From positions 6,014,001 to 6,078,000 of the forward strand of contig JAVTVJ010000076.1 in the NCBI GenBank assembly GCA_034509425.1: a stretch of DNA of 64,000 bases, given 5' to 3'. A program made the position numbers and the translations under genes. The notes beneath the pieces are model-generated. The model saw nothing but the letters and a program-made list of their open reading frames with translations, was not told the origin of the DNA and did no database searches. Each line of letters opens with the position of its first letter. The stretch's first letter is position 1. The stretch is from Eopsaltria australis (Eukaryota > Chordata > Aves > Passeriformes > Petroicidae). Of this stretch, positions 35,815 to 49,506 are shown in pieces.

Positions 35815-38800
35815 TAACCATAGCATTTTTTAGTTTTCAGACAGGCAAACAATATCTAGCAATATTTTCAAAAGCCATGCCTAAATTGTGAAGTATTACT
35901 TAAACTGTCCAGCACTGATTCAATCAACCCCTACTGCTGATATTTAACATTATCAAATTAAAAGAAATATTATCGTGAATAAGAATAGAGTAAAATTTGG
36001 CCACCTCCTAAACTTATTGCCTTATTGCTTTGGAGTACTGTTTCATACAAATTTTGTGCTGAAAAAATAGATTTGCATATAAACAACTAAAAATCTTAAA
36101 CTGTATGGAATTAACTGTTGTTGTCTTATACCGAAAGGTAAACTGGTGTTCTCAAGAGCTGGTGACAATTATAAAGCAATTGGGGAGAGAAAGGATGTAA
36201 TACATTGCTTTCCTTCTAAAAAGTTATCCACATAAAGAGTTGTCTAGCTCAGCCTTATCAAAATGTCACTCTTCAGGATGCCAATAACATATCATCTATC
36301 AGCACAAAATGTGCAAACACCTATGCTACCACTTTTGACTGAGACATTTCCTAATACAAGTGAGCACTATGCTATATCTATATCTTAAGTTGTCTGTGGA
36401 TCCTTGTTCAGGTGGAATTTAATACTGTTTGTGTGCAGGCAACAAGGAAAAGAAGATTATGCAGGAGATGGATGAGCATATTTCAAATTGCTTCACTCTT
36501 GTTTTCTCTCACCAGGATGAGATGCATGAATGAATATTTAATAGAAACAAAAAGCAAAATTATAGGAACACACATATTTTGCATATGTCCACAGTATTTC
36601 TCTCTATAATGGTCCCTTTGTTCTGTGCAGTGAGTTGAGACCATTCTTCCTATGGTTACATAAGTAAAACAGCTAGATTCAATAATCAACATTCTACTCT
36701 TAAAAATATTAACTCTGTATATAAATTAGATTGCATAGTTCCTTATTTTTCTTCTGTCCTCAAGATTTGTGATGTTTATATTTGATAAGCTCTTTGCTAG
36801 GATAAGGTGAAAGATTTTGAAATCTTTAGTATTCTAAGAGCCATATTATTGGAAGAAGAAAACAACATTTTAATTTAATTTATAACTATGACTCTGTGGG
36901 ATTTCTTGCTGGGAATGATCTACCAAGATTGTGTGAATGAAACACAAAACATGTTTTACTTTGGTTACCACTGACTGAGTCCTGCATTCTCCCACTGCAC
37001 AAATGGCCACTAATTATTATTATTATATAAATATAAAGCATGTTTACACCTTAAAGATAACATGTTGCAATACATGAATCTCTGCAGTGAATGTTCTCTA
37101 CAAGTCAAAATTAATTTCCACAATCTGTCTCTTGTGGTACTGGTAGAGTGAGTGTATATAATGAGTATAAATATTCCCTTTTTATGAAGCTTCACTTGAA
37201 AGGAGAGGTCCTGAATATTTGGTTTATGACTGCAGGTAAATGTTGAATAAACTACAGAGAGGACTGCTTTGCTGGCTCCTTGCAGTATCTAGATCTTCCA
37301 TGAAGAACACGCTATAAATGTTAGAAAAGCAAACTCTTTTTAGTGCATAAAAACTGCTTCATGTTACTAAGAGAAGTTTGCTTTGTTTTGGTTTTTGCCA
37401 TACTGACATCATTTAGATGATTTTGCACTCGCCTATCTTTTTTATAATGAACTCCTAAGAGTGATAAATATTTAATAAATATTTCAAGATATGTTTCTTT
37501 ATTATAGTTTGAACTACTAGAAAGAAGGTAAGAGAAATTTCTAGATGTCATGGTGTCCTTTGTCAGGATACACTTTTGGAATTTCATGGAACAGTTTTCC
37601 AAATCAATAAATCCCTAGATACAAACTCCTTATCTCACAGTCAGACTCTTCAGGATACCCTGATCTTTGACAACCAATAGTAGTGAACTCCAGAGATGCC
37701 AGGTGTTTTGGCTGCAGCCCTGTAAGGCACAGCAGCTATAAGTGAGACCAAGTCCAAGCTGTTACTAAAAGTATGCTGGGGGTTTTCTTTCACACAGGCT
37801 ATTACTCTATGATTCTCATGTATGAAGGTATTACTGATGTCTCTAGAGTTGGATCCTCAAGGCACAGACACCATTATGGTCACTTTTCCTAGCTGAAGGC
37901 CAAGGCTTGAGAAGAAACAGGAATATTCTGGAGATTAAGGCGTAACTGTGATGATGGATTTTCCAGAGTGGCTTCCTACACCACAAGGTGAAGTTCTACA
38001 AGTTTACAGAGTTATAGGTGACTAATGAAGAATAAAACCAACATATAATTCCGTACTGACTTGCCAACTGAGAACTTAAAATTTGGTCATAGGATTATTA
38101 TTACCCTTTTAGGCAACCTGGCAGAAGGTATGCGAACCAAAGATGGAAGGATTACTCATATCAGAGAAGGAAAATGAAGTGCGTAGTAAATCAAGCTGAT
38201 GAACTCTTATATCAATATTTATTAATGTAAGAAATGTAAACAGCAGCATCTTATGATTATGATAATGATTAAATACACAACTTAGTTATCATAACAGAAA
38301 TTGGTGAGCTCACATGGTTGGAATAGAATCATAAATTGTGCACCTTCCTTAGGATGTTCTGCCTAGTGAAAAAGGAGACATGACAGAGCCTGAGCAATAT
38401 AAGCCCTCTCTTTGAGTTACCAGAGAAATGGTACCTGCTGAAAGTCTGTATGATAACAAAATGGAAGGTGAACCTGGGTACTGCAACTGAGCTCAGTGAG
38501 AAGGTTCACTTGGATAAGGATTCTGTACAAGCAGTTAATGGAGTTCCCCAAATCACAGGTCTTAGCTGAAGTGAAAGGTTGAAACAACCTGTTCCAACCA
38601 CTGGGAAACAAAGTAGAATCCACATTGACAAGCAAGTTTGGGAGAATGTTAGACAGATGCTTTTTTTAAAAACAGTTAAAATGACAAAATAAGCATCCAT
38701 AACCTGATGGTTTTCTCTTAAGTGGAATGAAAAAGGGGAATTATCATGCAATTTAGAAAAACATTACAAAAGAAAATTCAAGAAGTTTAAAATAGGCGAT

Positions 38801-41357
38801 AGAGGTATGAGAAGAATGGAAACATGAACGAGGTGTATGCTTACCTTCATGCATCCACTTTGAAAATCTGACCCATAAAATAAACTTTTTATAACTTTTT
38901 ATTAATGCCACAAAAGCAGAGAGCCTACTATAATTCCACTAAACAAAGCTGACTCTCAGAGAGTTGATGTGCTCTTCCCCCAAACAATGAAGAAAGGTGA
39001 TATTGGCTGCTCAAAAAAAAATTTTAAAAATCACCCCATTTGTAAATGGCCAGCTAAGAGGCAGCCTGAGGTAGGCTTAAAGCCATCAGTCACAGCCTGT
39101 ACAACTGAACTTACAGCCAAATACTTTGTTTAAATGACAAGATTTCTTAGCAAAAAATAGTTAGTGACTATTCCAATTATTTTAAGAAGGATAATTATAG
39201 TTTCTATGCAATTGTGGACAATTGCAAGAAACAGGGAGAAAAATTTCCTAAGCATGCAGTAAGTGCAGTTTTCTAGAAATGGTGTGAAAATCTATCCCCA
39301 TTTTTTTAAAAAAAGGGAAATAAAAAAAATCCTAGTATCTTAAAAATTTGCAAATTGTATGGGGACTGGAAAGGGCCAAGTTAGGAACCCAGAACTTGCA
39401 TCTGTTTTTGCCAAACTTGTGAGAACAGGTACTGTTCATATTATAAAACAGGTTACTTTAATGGTGTGTTTAGCTGCAGCATAGCCTGCAAAATGTGACT
39501 AATTATCTCACATAACTTCAAGAAACTCATTTCCCAAAGGAATGGTGGCAATAAAACTTTGTGCTTACAGCATTTTGCATTTGTGAGTCTAGAAAAGATT
39601 TATAAAATTTACTAATTAAGTCTCACAAACCTCAAGAGAACAAGTAAAGCAATAGTTTACTAATTTTTATGGATGCTGCACATCCAGCTAATGTGACTTG
39701 TGAAAGGTCACACAAAGTCAGACAGTGTTAGAAAGACATCAAAAGATATTCTTCTTTCCTAAAGGCCAATGGCATAGGAGTGCCCAGCAAGCAGCACTGT
39801 TCTGTTGCAGTTCGGATTGCTGCATACCTTTATGCATTAAACTGTCATTGAGAAGTCTCTTGCTACTGTTTTCACCCTCTTTTTTGCTCTACTTTTTTAT
39901 ATTGAAACATAAATAGTAACTTTCTGCGTACTAGGTATAACAAATTAGCCTTTTTGTCGGGCAGTTAGAACAAGTTTGAAAATCTTTAAATATTTGTTCA
40001 ATATCTATTTGTAGTGTTGTGAGAGAATATGCAGCTTATTAGTCATAAGGATGAAATAAAGGAAGACTCTGTAAAGGGGAATTTGTGAACTTAAAATGTG
40101 TGCTAAAGTAAGACAGACTCTTTTAAAAAACAAGCATGTGTGATACTCTCCTAAATGCTTAAAATCCCATTTCTAAAATCAGGGAAATTTGTATTTTTAT
40201 GTAGCTGTTGTAACAATTTGGGGCATCTGTCTGTGTATCACTGAAGAATGCTCATTAACTTCTAAAATTGCCATGTTACTGAATGCCTCAAGGGGTATTA
40301 AGTCCATCACAAACTGACAAATTCTCCAACAGAAATCAATCTTCTTGTCTGATTGAAGCTGCAAAACAAACAGAATCAGCCATTAATCTGGCAGGCTGGC
40401 TTGTGGCCAAAAAACCAGTTAAGCACAGAAGGTCTCATGAACTGGGAGAAACTTTCTAGGTTAAAAGAGAGAGAAAGATTTGGAACAGAATATCCCTCAG
40501 AAAAAGCATTGTTTTCAAGTTGCTGCTTCTCGGTTATACCTATAAAAAATGCAGATGAAGAAAAAAGCAAAGGAAGGGTTCTGTTTGCTAAAGAGAGGTT
40601 CATCTCAACAGAAGGGTCACTTAAGGAGAAATTAACCTTGATGTAGAAGTAAGATGAATAAACCTTGTTTTGAAAAAAAAGGACATGTTCAAAAGAATAC
40701 CCTGAAATTCCGATGATTGCTCTGGCCAACACCCCCCAAACTCGAGACAGTAAGAAGTTGAGGAGAAACTAGACATGGGTAGAGATGATTTTATTGTTTT
40801 GTTTGGATGTCCATTTTTTGCTAAAGAAGGAATAAATTATTTTCTCTAGTGAAAAAAGCTAACTACATTCTCATGAATGAATGTAAAACCTCTGTGCCCA
40901 TTGCACTGAAATTGTGGGAACATGGTCTCACACCAGTGGAAGGACTAAGGGACAGATGATGGCTTTTCTGTGATCTCTAATGCAACCCAGTCAAATAAAA
41001 TCTGAGAGTAAATAGGCTGTAGGACCTATTGCAAAGAAGCAGACTTAAAGGCTATGTCTAAAATGTTAAATAAAAGTCTGTCAGACACCACTAGGAGGAC
41101 AAAAGTTAGCAAATGGTCATTTGATCAAAGCAAAAAAATGGGAGATTTCTCTTTCGCCATCAGATTTCTTCTCCGAGGGTTAGGTTTTCCATACCAAAGG
41201 TAGGATATGAAGATAAAAGTTGTATGCCCAGAGCTTTGGAAGTGTGAGCAGTTGAGCATAGTGGATAATCCAGAAGCATAAGGATGAAACTATGAAACTC
41301 AATCCTTTTTCGTATATTTTTTCTTTTCACCCATGGTACACCCAAACAGAACTCCTT
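35815..41357. other. Unique AT-rich intronic sequence
   Basis: No exon, RNA gene or clear interspersed repeat was seen. The sequence becomes purine-rich near 40450-40680, on the approach to the tract at 41358. Confidence 0.55.
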
Positions 41358-41554
41358 GAAAAGAGAGGAGAGAGGAGAGAGGAGAGAGGAGAGAGGAGAG
41401 AGGAGAGAGGAGAGAGGAGAGAGGAGAGAGGAGAGAGGAGAGAGGAGAGAGGAGAGGAGAGAGGAGAGGAGAGAGAGAGGGAGAGAGGAGAGGAGAGGAG
41501 AGGAGAGGAGAGGAGAGGAGAGGAGAGGAGAGGAGAGGAGAGGAGAGGAGAGGA
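41358..41554. repeat. 197-nt pure-purine minisatellite (GAGAGGA)n/(GGAGA)n
   Basis: Not one pyrimidine occurs on the + strand in 197 nt. The first part (about 41363-41450) is a 7-bp unit GAGAGGA. A short irregular GA section follows (about 41451-41485). The last part (about 41486-41553) is a 5-bp unit GGAGA. Long Arg/Glu-rich or Ser/Leu-rich open frames across it on both strands are artefacts of the repeat. Confidence 0.97.
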
Positions 41555-41710
41555 TGCACTGCGCATTTTTCAATGACTGCTCTTAAGTATGGGCCAAATT
41601 TCTCAGCTTTTTCTCACATTAAAATTGTATTAAATCACAAGGCCATCTTTTCTGGAATCAAGAGTTACTCGTCTCAAGGGCTATAGAAACAGGACTCTAA
41701 ACTAGGTATT

Positions 41711-42070
41711 GACCTGTTAACCTGGTATTGAGGAGTCAGGTTATTTAATGATAGAAAGAAAAAGAAAGCAATTTCCCACTCTCTATCCCTCATTCCCTTC
41801 TGTATGTGAATATATTCTCATACAGAGAAAGGCAAACCAAAATGCTGTAATGAAACTGCAAAGTAATTCTAAATCTTAGAGTATAGAAAGGATGACCTGT
41901 TAACCTGGTATTGAGGAGTCAGGTTATTTAATGATAGAAAGAAAAAGAAAGCAATTTCCCACTCTCTATCCCTCATTCCCTTCTGTATGTGAATATATTC
42001 TCATACAGAGAAAGGCAAACCAAAATGCTGTAAAGTGGCTGCAAAGTAATTAATCTTAGAGTGAAAGGAT
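41711..42070. repeat. 183-bp tandem duplication (two copies)
   Basis: Copy 1 is 41711-41893 and copy 2 is 41894-42070. The first 140 bp of each (41711-41850 and 41894-42033) are identical by eye. The distal parts differ by several substitutions and small indels. The unit is unique sequence containing a GAAAGAAAAAGAAAG stretch and has no protein or RNA signature. The near-identity points to a recent event. Confidence 0.97.
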
Positions 42071-45000
42071 GAAAACATGAAGTACTATCAGGAATTTACT
42101 TTACCATAAGTAGGTTTGACACTTCCAAATCTGAAATATTAACTCAAAGGTAGAGAAGACAGGTATTCAGCCACTGTCTGTCAACATCAGACTGTGGCTC
42201 TGCTGCCTGCTACTGCATTTCTCTGCTCTGGCAGAATTATCTTATTTGTGCATTAACCAGCCATAACTTATGAATATCTGGGATTGTTTATAAATTTTTG
42301 TGTAGAGATTTTTTGTTTGTAGTTAGACTTAAATCTTTGATAAGATGTTAAATATAAGCACCGAACTATTGTGTTTTCTTCAGCAACTCTCTTGATTTCT
42401 AGAGACAAAGGGTTTTACAATAATTTATCTAGCCTACTGTTCTAAGGCCTTGATTTGCCTTCTAAATCACAGGTGCACATTGCCATTATCTTGTAACATC
42501 AGCTTGTTCTTCACATGTGTTAGGGATTTGCATGTCCTCTAGATGATAGAACAGATACACCTGCATGCTGAAGGGCTTAGTTAAATCATCAGTCGAGGCT
42601 TATGTCAGGCTGCTTTGGGCCTCAATGCAGCATTTGACTGTAAGCACCTTGTTCTTCTGTTGCCTGAGTTATTCTGCCTCTTTCAGCAGAGCACCTTCCC
42701 TGGAGGGAAGCAGTCACGTGCAGTTTGCTAGGTCATCATCAAGTCAGAGAGGAGTCATAAATACCTTTAGACAAATGGGTATTTGTTCAATAACAGAGGC
42801 TTCTTCAGTTAATGAACGTGTCTTGAGGACTTAAATTCATTTACAATCTGGTGTTCTCTTACACACAATCATAGCCTGGTGCTTCACTGGTACAGGATAA
42901 TAATATGTATTTATTATACAGTGAATAGGTGTTATGTATGCCTATATTACATATCAGTATATTATAAACATATATTATATACTCTATGTTCATATAATAA
43001 TATGTAATTATATTATTATGTGTATATAGAAACATTATTAATGAAACATAATTGAATATAATATATATTTTATATACACATATACATATATAATACACTG
43101 GTTTTAATATACAGTGCATTCTGGGGAATCCTTGCAGTTATATTCCGAAAGGAGGGTTCAGAAGAAATATTACAGAGAAGTAGGATGCAAATAAAAGGTT
43201 GCCTACCTCTGTCTATTGTTTACAAAGGAAACTAAGAGTGATGAGAAAAGAAATGTTAAATGTAGAATTATGTCTGTGATAGTATTATGAGTAGCACCTG
43301 GGAATTCAACCAGGCATTTTGAGTTTAAGTGAACTGTTGATCCATAAAATCATCCTTAATAGCTCTGCTATACTAATATCATTCTTTGTAGAAAAGAAAG
43401 TGTTTCTGTGTATGCCTAGATTTCCTATCAGGAAAACATTAATCCACTATAACCTTTGTTACTCATGCTGATCATTCATGCAGAAAAAAGTGTAATTTAT
43501 TATAAAACAACTTACCTTCAACATTTGTAGAATTTAAAAAAGAAGTTGATGAACTGGCAGGAAAAGAGTAGTCTCTCACTCCCCCTCAGTTTTTTGTGGG
43601 ATTTTTTTGGTGTTGTTATTGTGGTTTATTGTTTATTTGTTTGGTTTGGGGTTTTTTATCTGCTTCAGAAACTGGGTATGTAAAAATATTCTATTCATGT
43701 AAATTAATTGCTGTTTCAAGATCTGGGTTCTACAAGTGCTCAAGGTCATTCCTACGGGTTCAGCAATGACTCCACACTAGTTGCACTAGTGATCCTTCCA
43801 GATCCAGAGCACATGTATCTCTCGTTGAGGTTACATACTGACCTATACACTAACACTAAAGCCAGTAAAAAATGAAATTTTAAAGCTGGAATGAACTTTT
43901 TAACATTGACTCAATTGGTGGGGGTAAATTCTGGACTGAAGATTACTCAGGTGGACACAACAGTACCGATATACACAGCAAAATGTCTGAGTAACACATT
44001 GTATGGAAAAACAGTGATCCAGCAAAATGTCACATAACTAGAAATTCCTGTTTAGAAGAAAGATTACAACATATTTAAAGAGAAATTCCTTGCAGAAGAT
44101 GTTCAAAACCAATAAAACTTTTTCTTGTTATTTCATCCAGTATATAATTTTTGAGGTGTAAATATGAATAATTTGATTTAATTTTTTTTACTTATGCATA
44201 AAACATACTGAACTAAATAGAAAAATTACCCCATAATGTTTTCAAATCCAATAGAATTAAGTAAATAAAGAGAATTAGAGGTTTCTCTGACATCTTCTCA
44301 GTTACCAGAAAGAGGTTGATTAGACAGCATAATTACTGATGTTTTACGCAACATGCACGTGTGTTTGATAGTACACGTATATATACAAACACAGAGAAAG
44401 CTAGATAGACTGAAGTAAACGAAAATCTTGGTCAATAAATGATAAAGGACTGTGAACCAAATGTAATGATTTCTGTAGGATTTCTGATCTTTGTTTGAGA
44501 CTAGCAGGTATGAAATATCCTTGTGTCTCGCCTTGTGATTTTTAGAGAAATACATGTAGTATTGAACTGTTAGTTTATGGTCCCATGGAGGTGAGGAAAT
44601 ACTGATCAGAAAAGCTTTGTGCAGGCTAAGAGTAAGGAAGTTAAATTTTGCTTATGAAGGATATTTTTTGGAACAGGCTATAAGAGTATATTATTTATCC
44701 TATGACAAAATATAATAATGAAGTAAATTTTAGACTCCTCACAGTTGCATGATTGTTCTAACAATCCCAGTTCATTGCGAGAATGAGTAACATGAAGGAA
44801 ATATCTGTTCGATGGTGGGCAGGCTGTCAGCTCTGTCACCTGCAGCAAACGTCCTCTTCAGGCAGAAGAATCTCAGGATGTCCAGAGAAGTTTACGTATT
44901 TCAGTCCAGGACCAGCAGTTTTGAAAGAAAGGGACACAAATGAACATTTTCAGGCTATTTTTATATAAATGATAGCTACCAAAATCCTTATGCAACTTAA

Positions 45001-47445
45001 ATTGTTTCAGACATCACAACGCTTTATATACACATGAAAAAGCATGATTCAAGAACTATACCTAAGGCAAGCATTCCAGATCACAATCACTGTATGGATA
45101 CATTACTACATGGAATTTCAAGGAATGTTTCTGACTGGCCACACAGAGAAAAAAGAAGCACTGAAAAATGTAAAAACTTGAGGACAATGTATTTCTATCA
45201 GCTCAATGAAAGAATGAAAACACTAAAAGACTAAAGAAGATTGTTTAATTTACTGAGAGAATTCAATATTTTTGTGGAAAATGTTGCTTTTTCCTCTCTG
45301 CTCTGTAATGATATCTTACCTCTTCAACAGGTCAGTATGTAATTACAGAAATCTTGCTTAGCTGTAATAGAGCTTCAGATAGCTATTTTTGCATGGACTA
45401 CTATCTAAAACTGATACCACCTTTTCTTTTTTAATTTATGTCTGTACTTTTGAATATCACACAAGTTATAAAACCATAACTAGTCATCCAGTGCTCATCA
45501 GACATTTTGCTCAGGAAATGATGCTCTTTCTTAGGGAACTCTATTCCTTTTGACTTATTTTGATGTCTGTAGGACTAATAATCTGGATTTTTGCAGCTGG
45601 ATTAGTATTTAATAGTTTAAAATCAGATCACAGCAATCTGATTTATTTGTCATACTAACACTCACTCTATATGTAGGATTTCCATGAATTATCCAAGTGC
45701 ATATGACAACTGCTTAAACTGCACTCCAGTGATTCAAGCATTGCTTTCATGTGTGGGAGGGATTCGGAGCACATTTTACACATCAACTTTTCCCTGAAAT
45801 GCACTTAGCCATCTCTCTTTTATGGCTTTATCTGTATAGATGTGAATGACACAAATATCATTTCATTTGCTCATGTGAGCCCTCAACAAGACCTCAAATG
45901 CACGGTTCATTTTTATTACATGTTGTTCCAAATAATATGGAAGAGAAATATCTCATATTATGAACAGAATATATATTAATAGTCCCAATTGTCAGACACA
46001 AGCAGCTCCTTGGTATTTGATGTATATCCTCTGGATTCTTGTCTTTTTGCCTTACCTCAAGAAATGCTGTGGGGCCAAGTTTTATATCTTCCCTTCTGCT
46101 TAAATCCTGGTTACTTGTGGAACATATGCTTATGTTAGCACTCCGACATGATGCTTTTACTAAACCTGTAGCCCTTTTGAATGCCAATTCTATAGGAGAA
46201 TAAAAAATGGTTTTCTAATAATTTTGTCTTATGACGGTCATAAAAGAGCACATAGCTTGCTGGTAATTTATGACAGTGCATCTGCTGAGCTACAGGAGCT
46301 TGGAAAAACTATCCTGCTAATGGTGTCCTAAACTAAAATTGTTATGCATTCATCAGGATGCAATAAATAGAAGAAGAGCTAATGCATTAAAGTTAATAGA
46401 GCTGCTGGAGATATTTACTGTGAATAACAGTATGGATAGCACTCAGATAGCTATTAATCTCACTGGGAAATCCATTTTAGTGTAAAGTTTGTAAAAAGGG
46501 AAGAGTGAGAAAGCAATAGATTGGTGCTCATGACAAGCTAATGTAAAAATGTGTCACTTGACAATGAACTCATTTCAGGTTGCATTCATTACATCTTAAA
46601 GCTATTTCTACATATATAATTATAATATATAATTATGGTATATATTCCTCTTATTCCTTAGACTTTTCTATTTTGGTCACATTTGAAAAATCAAGCTAAA
46701 TCCAGTGTGCCTGCTACCAAAAAAAAATTTTGGTGACATGGAAAAAGATAGACTTGAAATGAAAGTAGTTAAGACTGTCTGTAATTTTGTAACAAAGCTG
46801 TACAGTGCAATTACAATAAGTAATTAACTTTAAATTGTAACAAAAAGCCCAAACAATGTACTTTCAGGCTTATTAAATGCTTTTTAGATTCTCTTTCATA
46901 TGTGGTTTTGAAAAAGCCTTTAACACTTAAATATCTCATCAGTCTAAACTAGAATTTACTGACAGCACTAAGTTTTCAGTTGTTTCGCAGAAAGTGTTCA
47001 CTAAGGACATCTAGCCCCTTAATTAATATTTTCACATGTATCTTATTGGCCTAGCCAGACCTTTGCCTTAAGAAATAGCTGTTTGTATGCATTTCTCAGT
47101 TTTGGCTCAGTGAACAATTCTCTCTTGCTCTCTAAGTATTATTAATATATCCATTATATTTTCGGTACAAAACAATGCTTGATAAATAAAGAATGCACCT
47201 TTCCCCCATCCTTCTATTCTTAAGTTTGGTGTTCCTATGATTTACAGTACCATATTTGCCTAAACTCAACATTGGGGATTTTTAGACAGGGATTCTCTTT
47301 TAATTTTCAAAGTTGAAGTAGGACATGTAAGGCATGTAAACGCTAATGCAATGGTCCAAAATACTGCAGATATCTATCTAGCAGACAGAAATACTGACTA
47401 TAGAGAGAATATTGATATGCAAGGGGAATAAAATTGAACAATCAT
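42071..47445. other. Unique AT-rich intronic sequence
   Basis: No gene seen. An extreme AT-rich block is listed separately. T/G-rich simple sequence lies at 43590-43660, and TATAATTATAATATATAATTA-like sequence at about 46607-46640. The stretch 46240-46600 contains many TAAT cores and could be a regulatory element, but nothing in it is diagnostic. Confidence 0.5.
42898..43098. repeat. AT-rich low-complexity block
   Basis: About 200 bp made almost wholly of ATAT, TATTA and ACATAT words with many short self-complementary stretches. It is a degenerate TA-type repeat. The open frame across it is a composition artefact. Confidence 0.85.
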
Positions 47446-48160
47446 CTTGGACAACAACATGGACAATGGGATTGAGTGCACTCCCACTAGTTTGATGATG
47501 ACTCCAAGTTCTGTGGTCTAATTGATGTGCTGGAGGGAAGGAATGCCTTCCAGAGGGATCTGGACAGATTTGAGAGGGGGGTGTGTGTGAATCTCATGAA
47601 GTTCAACAAGGTCAAAATCAAGGTCCTGCACCTGTGTAGGGCAATCCCAAGCACAAATATAGATTGAGTGGAGAATGGACTGAGGGCAGGCCTGGGGAGA
47701 AGGACTTGAGCTTAATTGTGGACAAGGAGCTTGACATAACCCAACAATGTGTACTTGTAGCTCAGAAAGCCAACTGTTTCTGGGGTTGCATCAAAAGAAG
47801 TGTGGCCAGCAGGTCAAGGGAGGTGACTTTGCCCCTCTACTCCACTCTTGTGAGACCCCAACTGGCGTGTTGCATCCAGCTCTGGGGCTCCCAAGATGAG
47901 AAAGATATTTATCTGTTGGAGTGAGTCCAAAGGAAGGCCATGAAAATGATCAGAGGGCTGTAGCACCTCTCCTATGAAGACAGGATGAGAGAGTCGGGTT
48001 TGCTCACCCTGGAGAAGGCTCGTGGCACATCACCCAGCAGCCTTCCGGTACCGAAAGAGGACCACAAGAAAGATGGAGAGGGACATTTGCAACCTCATGC
48101 AGTGATAGGACAAGGGGTAATGGCTTAAAACTGAAAGAAAAATATAGATCAGGTATAAAG
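47446..48160 (+). mobile_element. CR1 LINE fragment (sense), lacking its 3' end
   Basis: Starting around GGGATTGAGTGCA, it covers the CR1 region after the reverse-transcriptase palm. It then runs through the ORF2 C-terminus (DKELDITQQCVLVAQKA, CIKRSVASRSREV, STLVRPQL) and the MKMIRGL region. It continues into the proximal 3' UTR (GATAGGACAAGGGGTAATGGC, then CTGAAAG). It stops before the usual GGTAGATTTAGATTAGAT block and has no terminal repeat. A TGA and frame breaks interrupt the coding part (for example after STNID at about 47666 and at about 47922). Confidence 0.93.
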
Positions 48161-48362
48161 GCATGGAACCTTCCAGCAGACCACATTGCTCAGGGCTGCA
48201 TCCAGCCTGGCCTTGAACACTTCCAGGGATGGGACACCTACAGTTTCTCAGGGCAACCTGTTCCAGTACCTTGCACACTCATCATAAAAAATTTCTTCCT
48301 TATACATAGTCTGAGTTACACTCCATTTAAAACCGTTGCCCCTTGCACTAACTGACCTCAGC
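48161..48362 (-). mobile_element. CR1 3' UTR fragment (antisense), lacking its terminus
   Basis: This is the complement of the CR1 3' UTR. It contains the CCTTCCAGCAGACCACATTGCTCAGGGC, CCAGCCTGGCCTTGAACACTTCCAGGGATGGGACA, GGGCAACCTGTTCCAGTACC, AATTTCTTCCTTATA and TTTAAAACCGTTGCCCCTTG blocks. It abuts the sense CR1 directly. The terminal 50 bp with the ATTCTATG repeat are missing. Confidence 0.93.
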
Positions 48363-49501
48363 ACGGTCAAATTTCTGATGTTTTGTTGCTCTGGACTTTC
48401 AGGCACTTATACCAGTTTTGTTCCTCCAAATTTCTTTTTTTTTCCTCTTTAAGTTAGATGTCTCTCTTGTTGCTATTACCTGTGTGGTTTCTCATTTCCA
48501 CCTACATGTATATCAGACTTTTTTGCAACGCATGAATTTCAACAAGCTGATAAAATACACATGTTCACTCAAACTGTGAATGCAAAAATGGTTGTATTAC
48601 AGAATAGTAGCATGCAGTTCATGAAGCTCAAAACATCAACAGAAGATATTGCAGTTACAAACCTTTATTACAATTGCATCACCTTGCTTTATCCATGAAC
48701 ACTTTTCAAAAACTCATTTATTTAGTGAATAATGAAAATTATTGTCTGGTTAAACACTGCTCTTTCCCTTCTATTTTCCTCCCTACCAAAAAACCCAAAG
48801 CCTTCATAAAGTGAAAATTGTCCTTAAGAAACAGATAATATTTAATTAAAGTGCATCATCATTAAACCATTTCAGCACATCGCTGTCAAGCAGCCCAGGC
48901 AAATAATTATCTCCCAAATGATCTCATTTATAATAAGTAGGATACTGCTCAACTGTGCATTAGTCTTCCTTTAAATTGAGTTCATGTAACCTGTTTAAAA
49001 ATACTATAAAGTAGAAAGTATTACAACCCAGACCCATCCCTTTAACACTTTAGGTCTCTATCAAACTGCTGTCTCTGAGGAAGTAGAAGCATCTATAGAA
49101 ATCTCCAAATCTCTCCCCTGAATCCTTCCTCTTTTTTTTTTCCTCTATGACACCTCATAGTCCATAATTTGTGGAGCCCCAAAAATGTCCTGCTCTTCAG
49201 GTAAAGTCAGTCGTCTTTTTTTCCTTTGGTCCCAGCCAGGTCCATCCATTTTTTTAAGCTGGACTGAAGTTTGCTGAATGAAAAGGAGCTCATTACTCCC
49301 TGCACTGCAAGTCACTGGGAGCTTCCTTGGGCAAGAATGAGCAAAGTCTCTCTGTCTTTCTGGTCATGTGACAGTCCATAGTGTCATTAACCTTTGATTT
49401 AGATGATCAATACCCAGTAGAATGAAATGAGCTCACTGCAGCAGTTTGTGCCTCTCCCTTCTGCAGGAGTCTGCTCCAGGTGGGCACTGCATTGCTGCTG
49501 T
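48363..49501. other. Unique intronic sequence
   Basis: No gene seen. The part next to the LTR (about 49050-49500) is less AT-rich, but no family was recognised. Confidence 0.5.
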
Positions 49502-49506
49502 GCTGG
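49502..49506. repeat. Target-site duplication GCTGG (left)
   Basis: GCTGG immediately precedes the TGTCGTGG terminus of the LTR. The same five bases immediately follow the opposite terminus at 51137-51141. Confidence 0.85.

Noticed and set aside
38325..38370. Possible CR1 terminus (GAATAGAATCATAAATTG)
   Set aside because: Only the terminal-repeat-like word is present, with no adjoining CR1 3' UTR sequence.
41160..41586. Overlapping Arg/Glu-rich and Ser/Leu-rich open frames on both strands
   Set aside because: They are direct translations of the purine repeat. Every frame stays open because GA/GGA units cannot make stop codons on either strand.
42859..43119. 86-codon Tyr/Ile-rich frame
   Set aside because: It is a translation of the AT-rich low-complexity block.
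44783..44968. 61-codon + strand frame with several Cys and Trp
   Set aside because: Short, with no acceptor or donor flanking it. The contactin Ig framework is absent.
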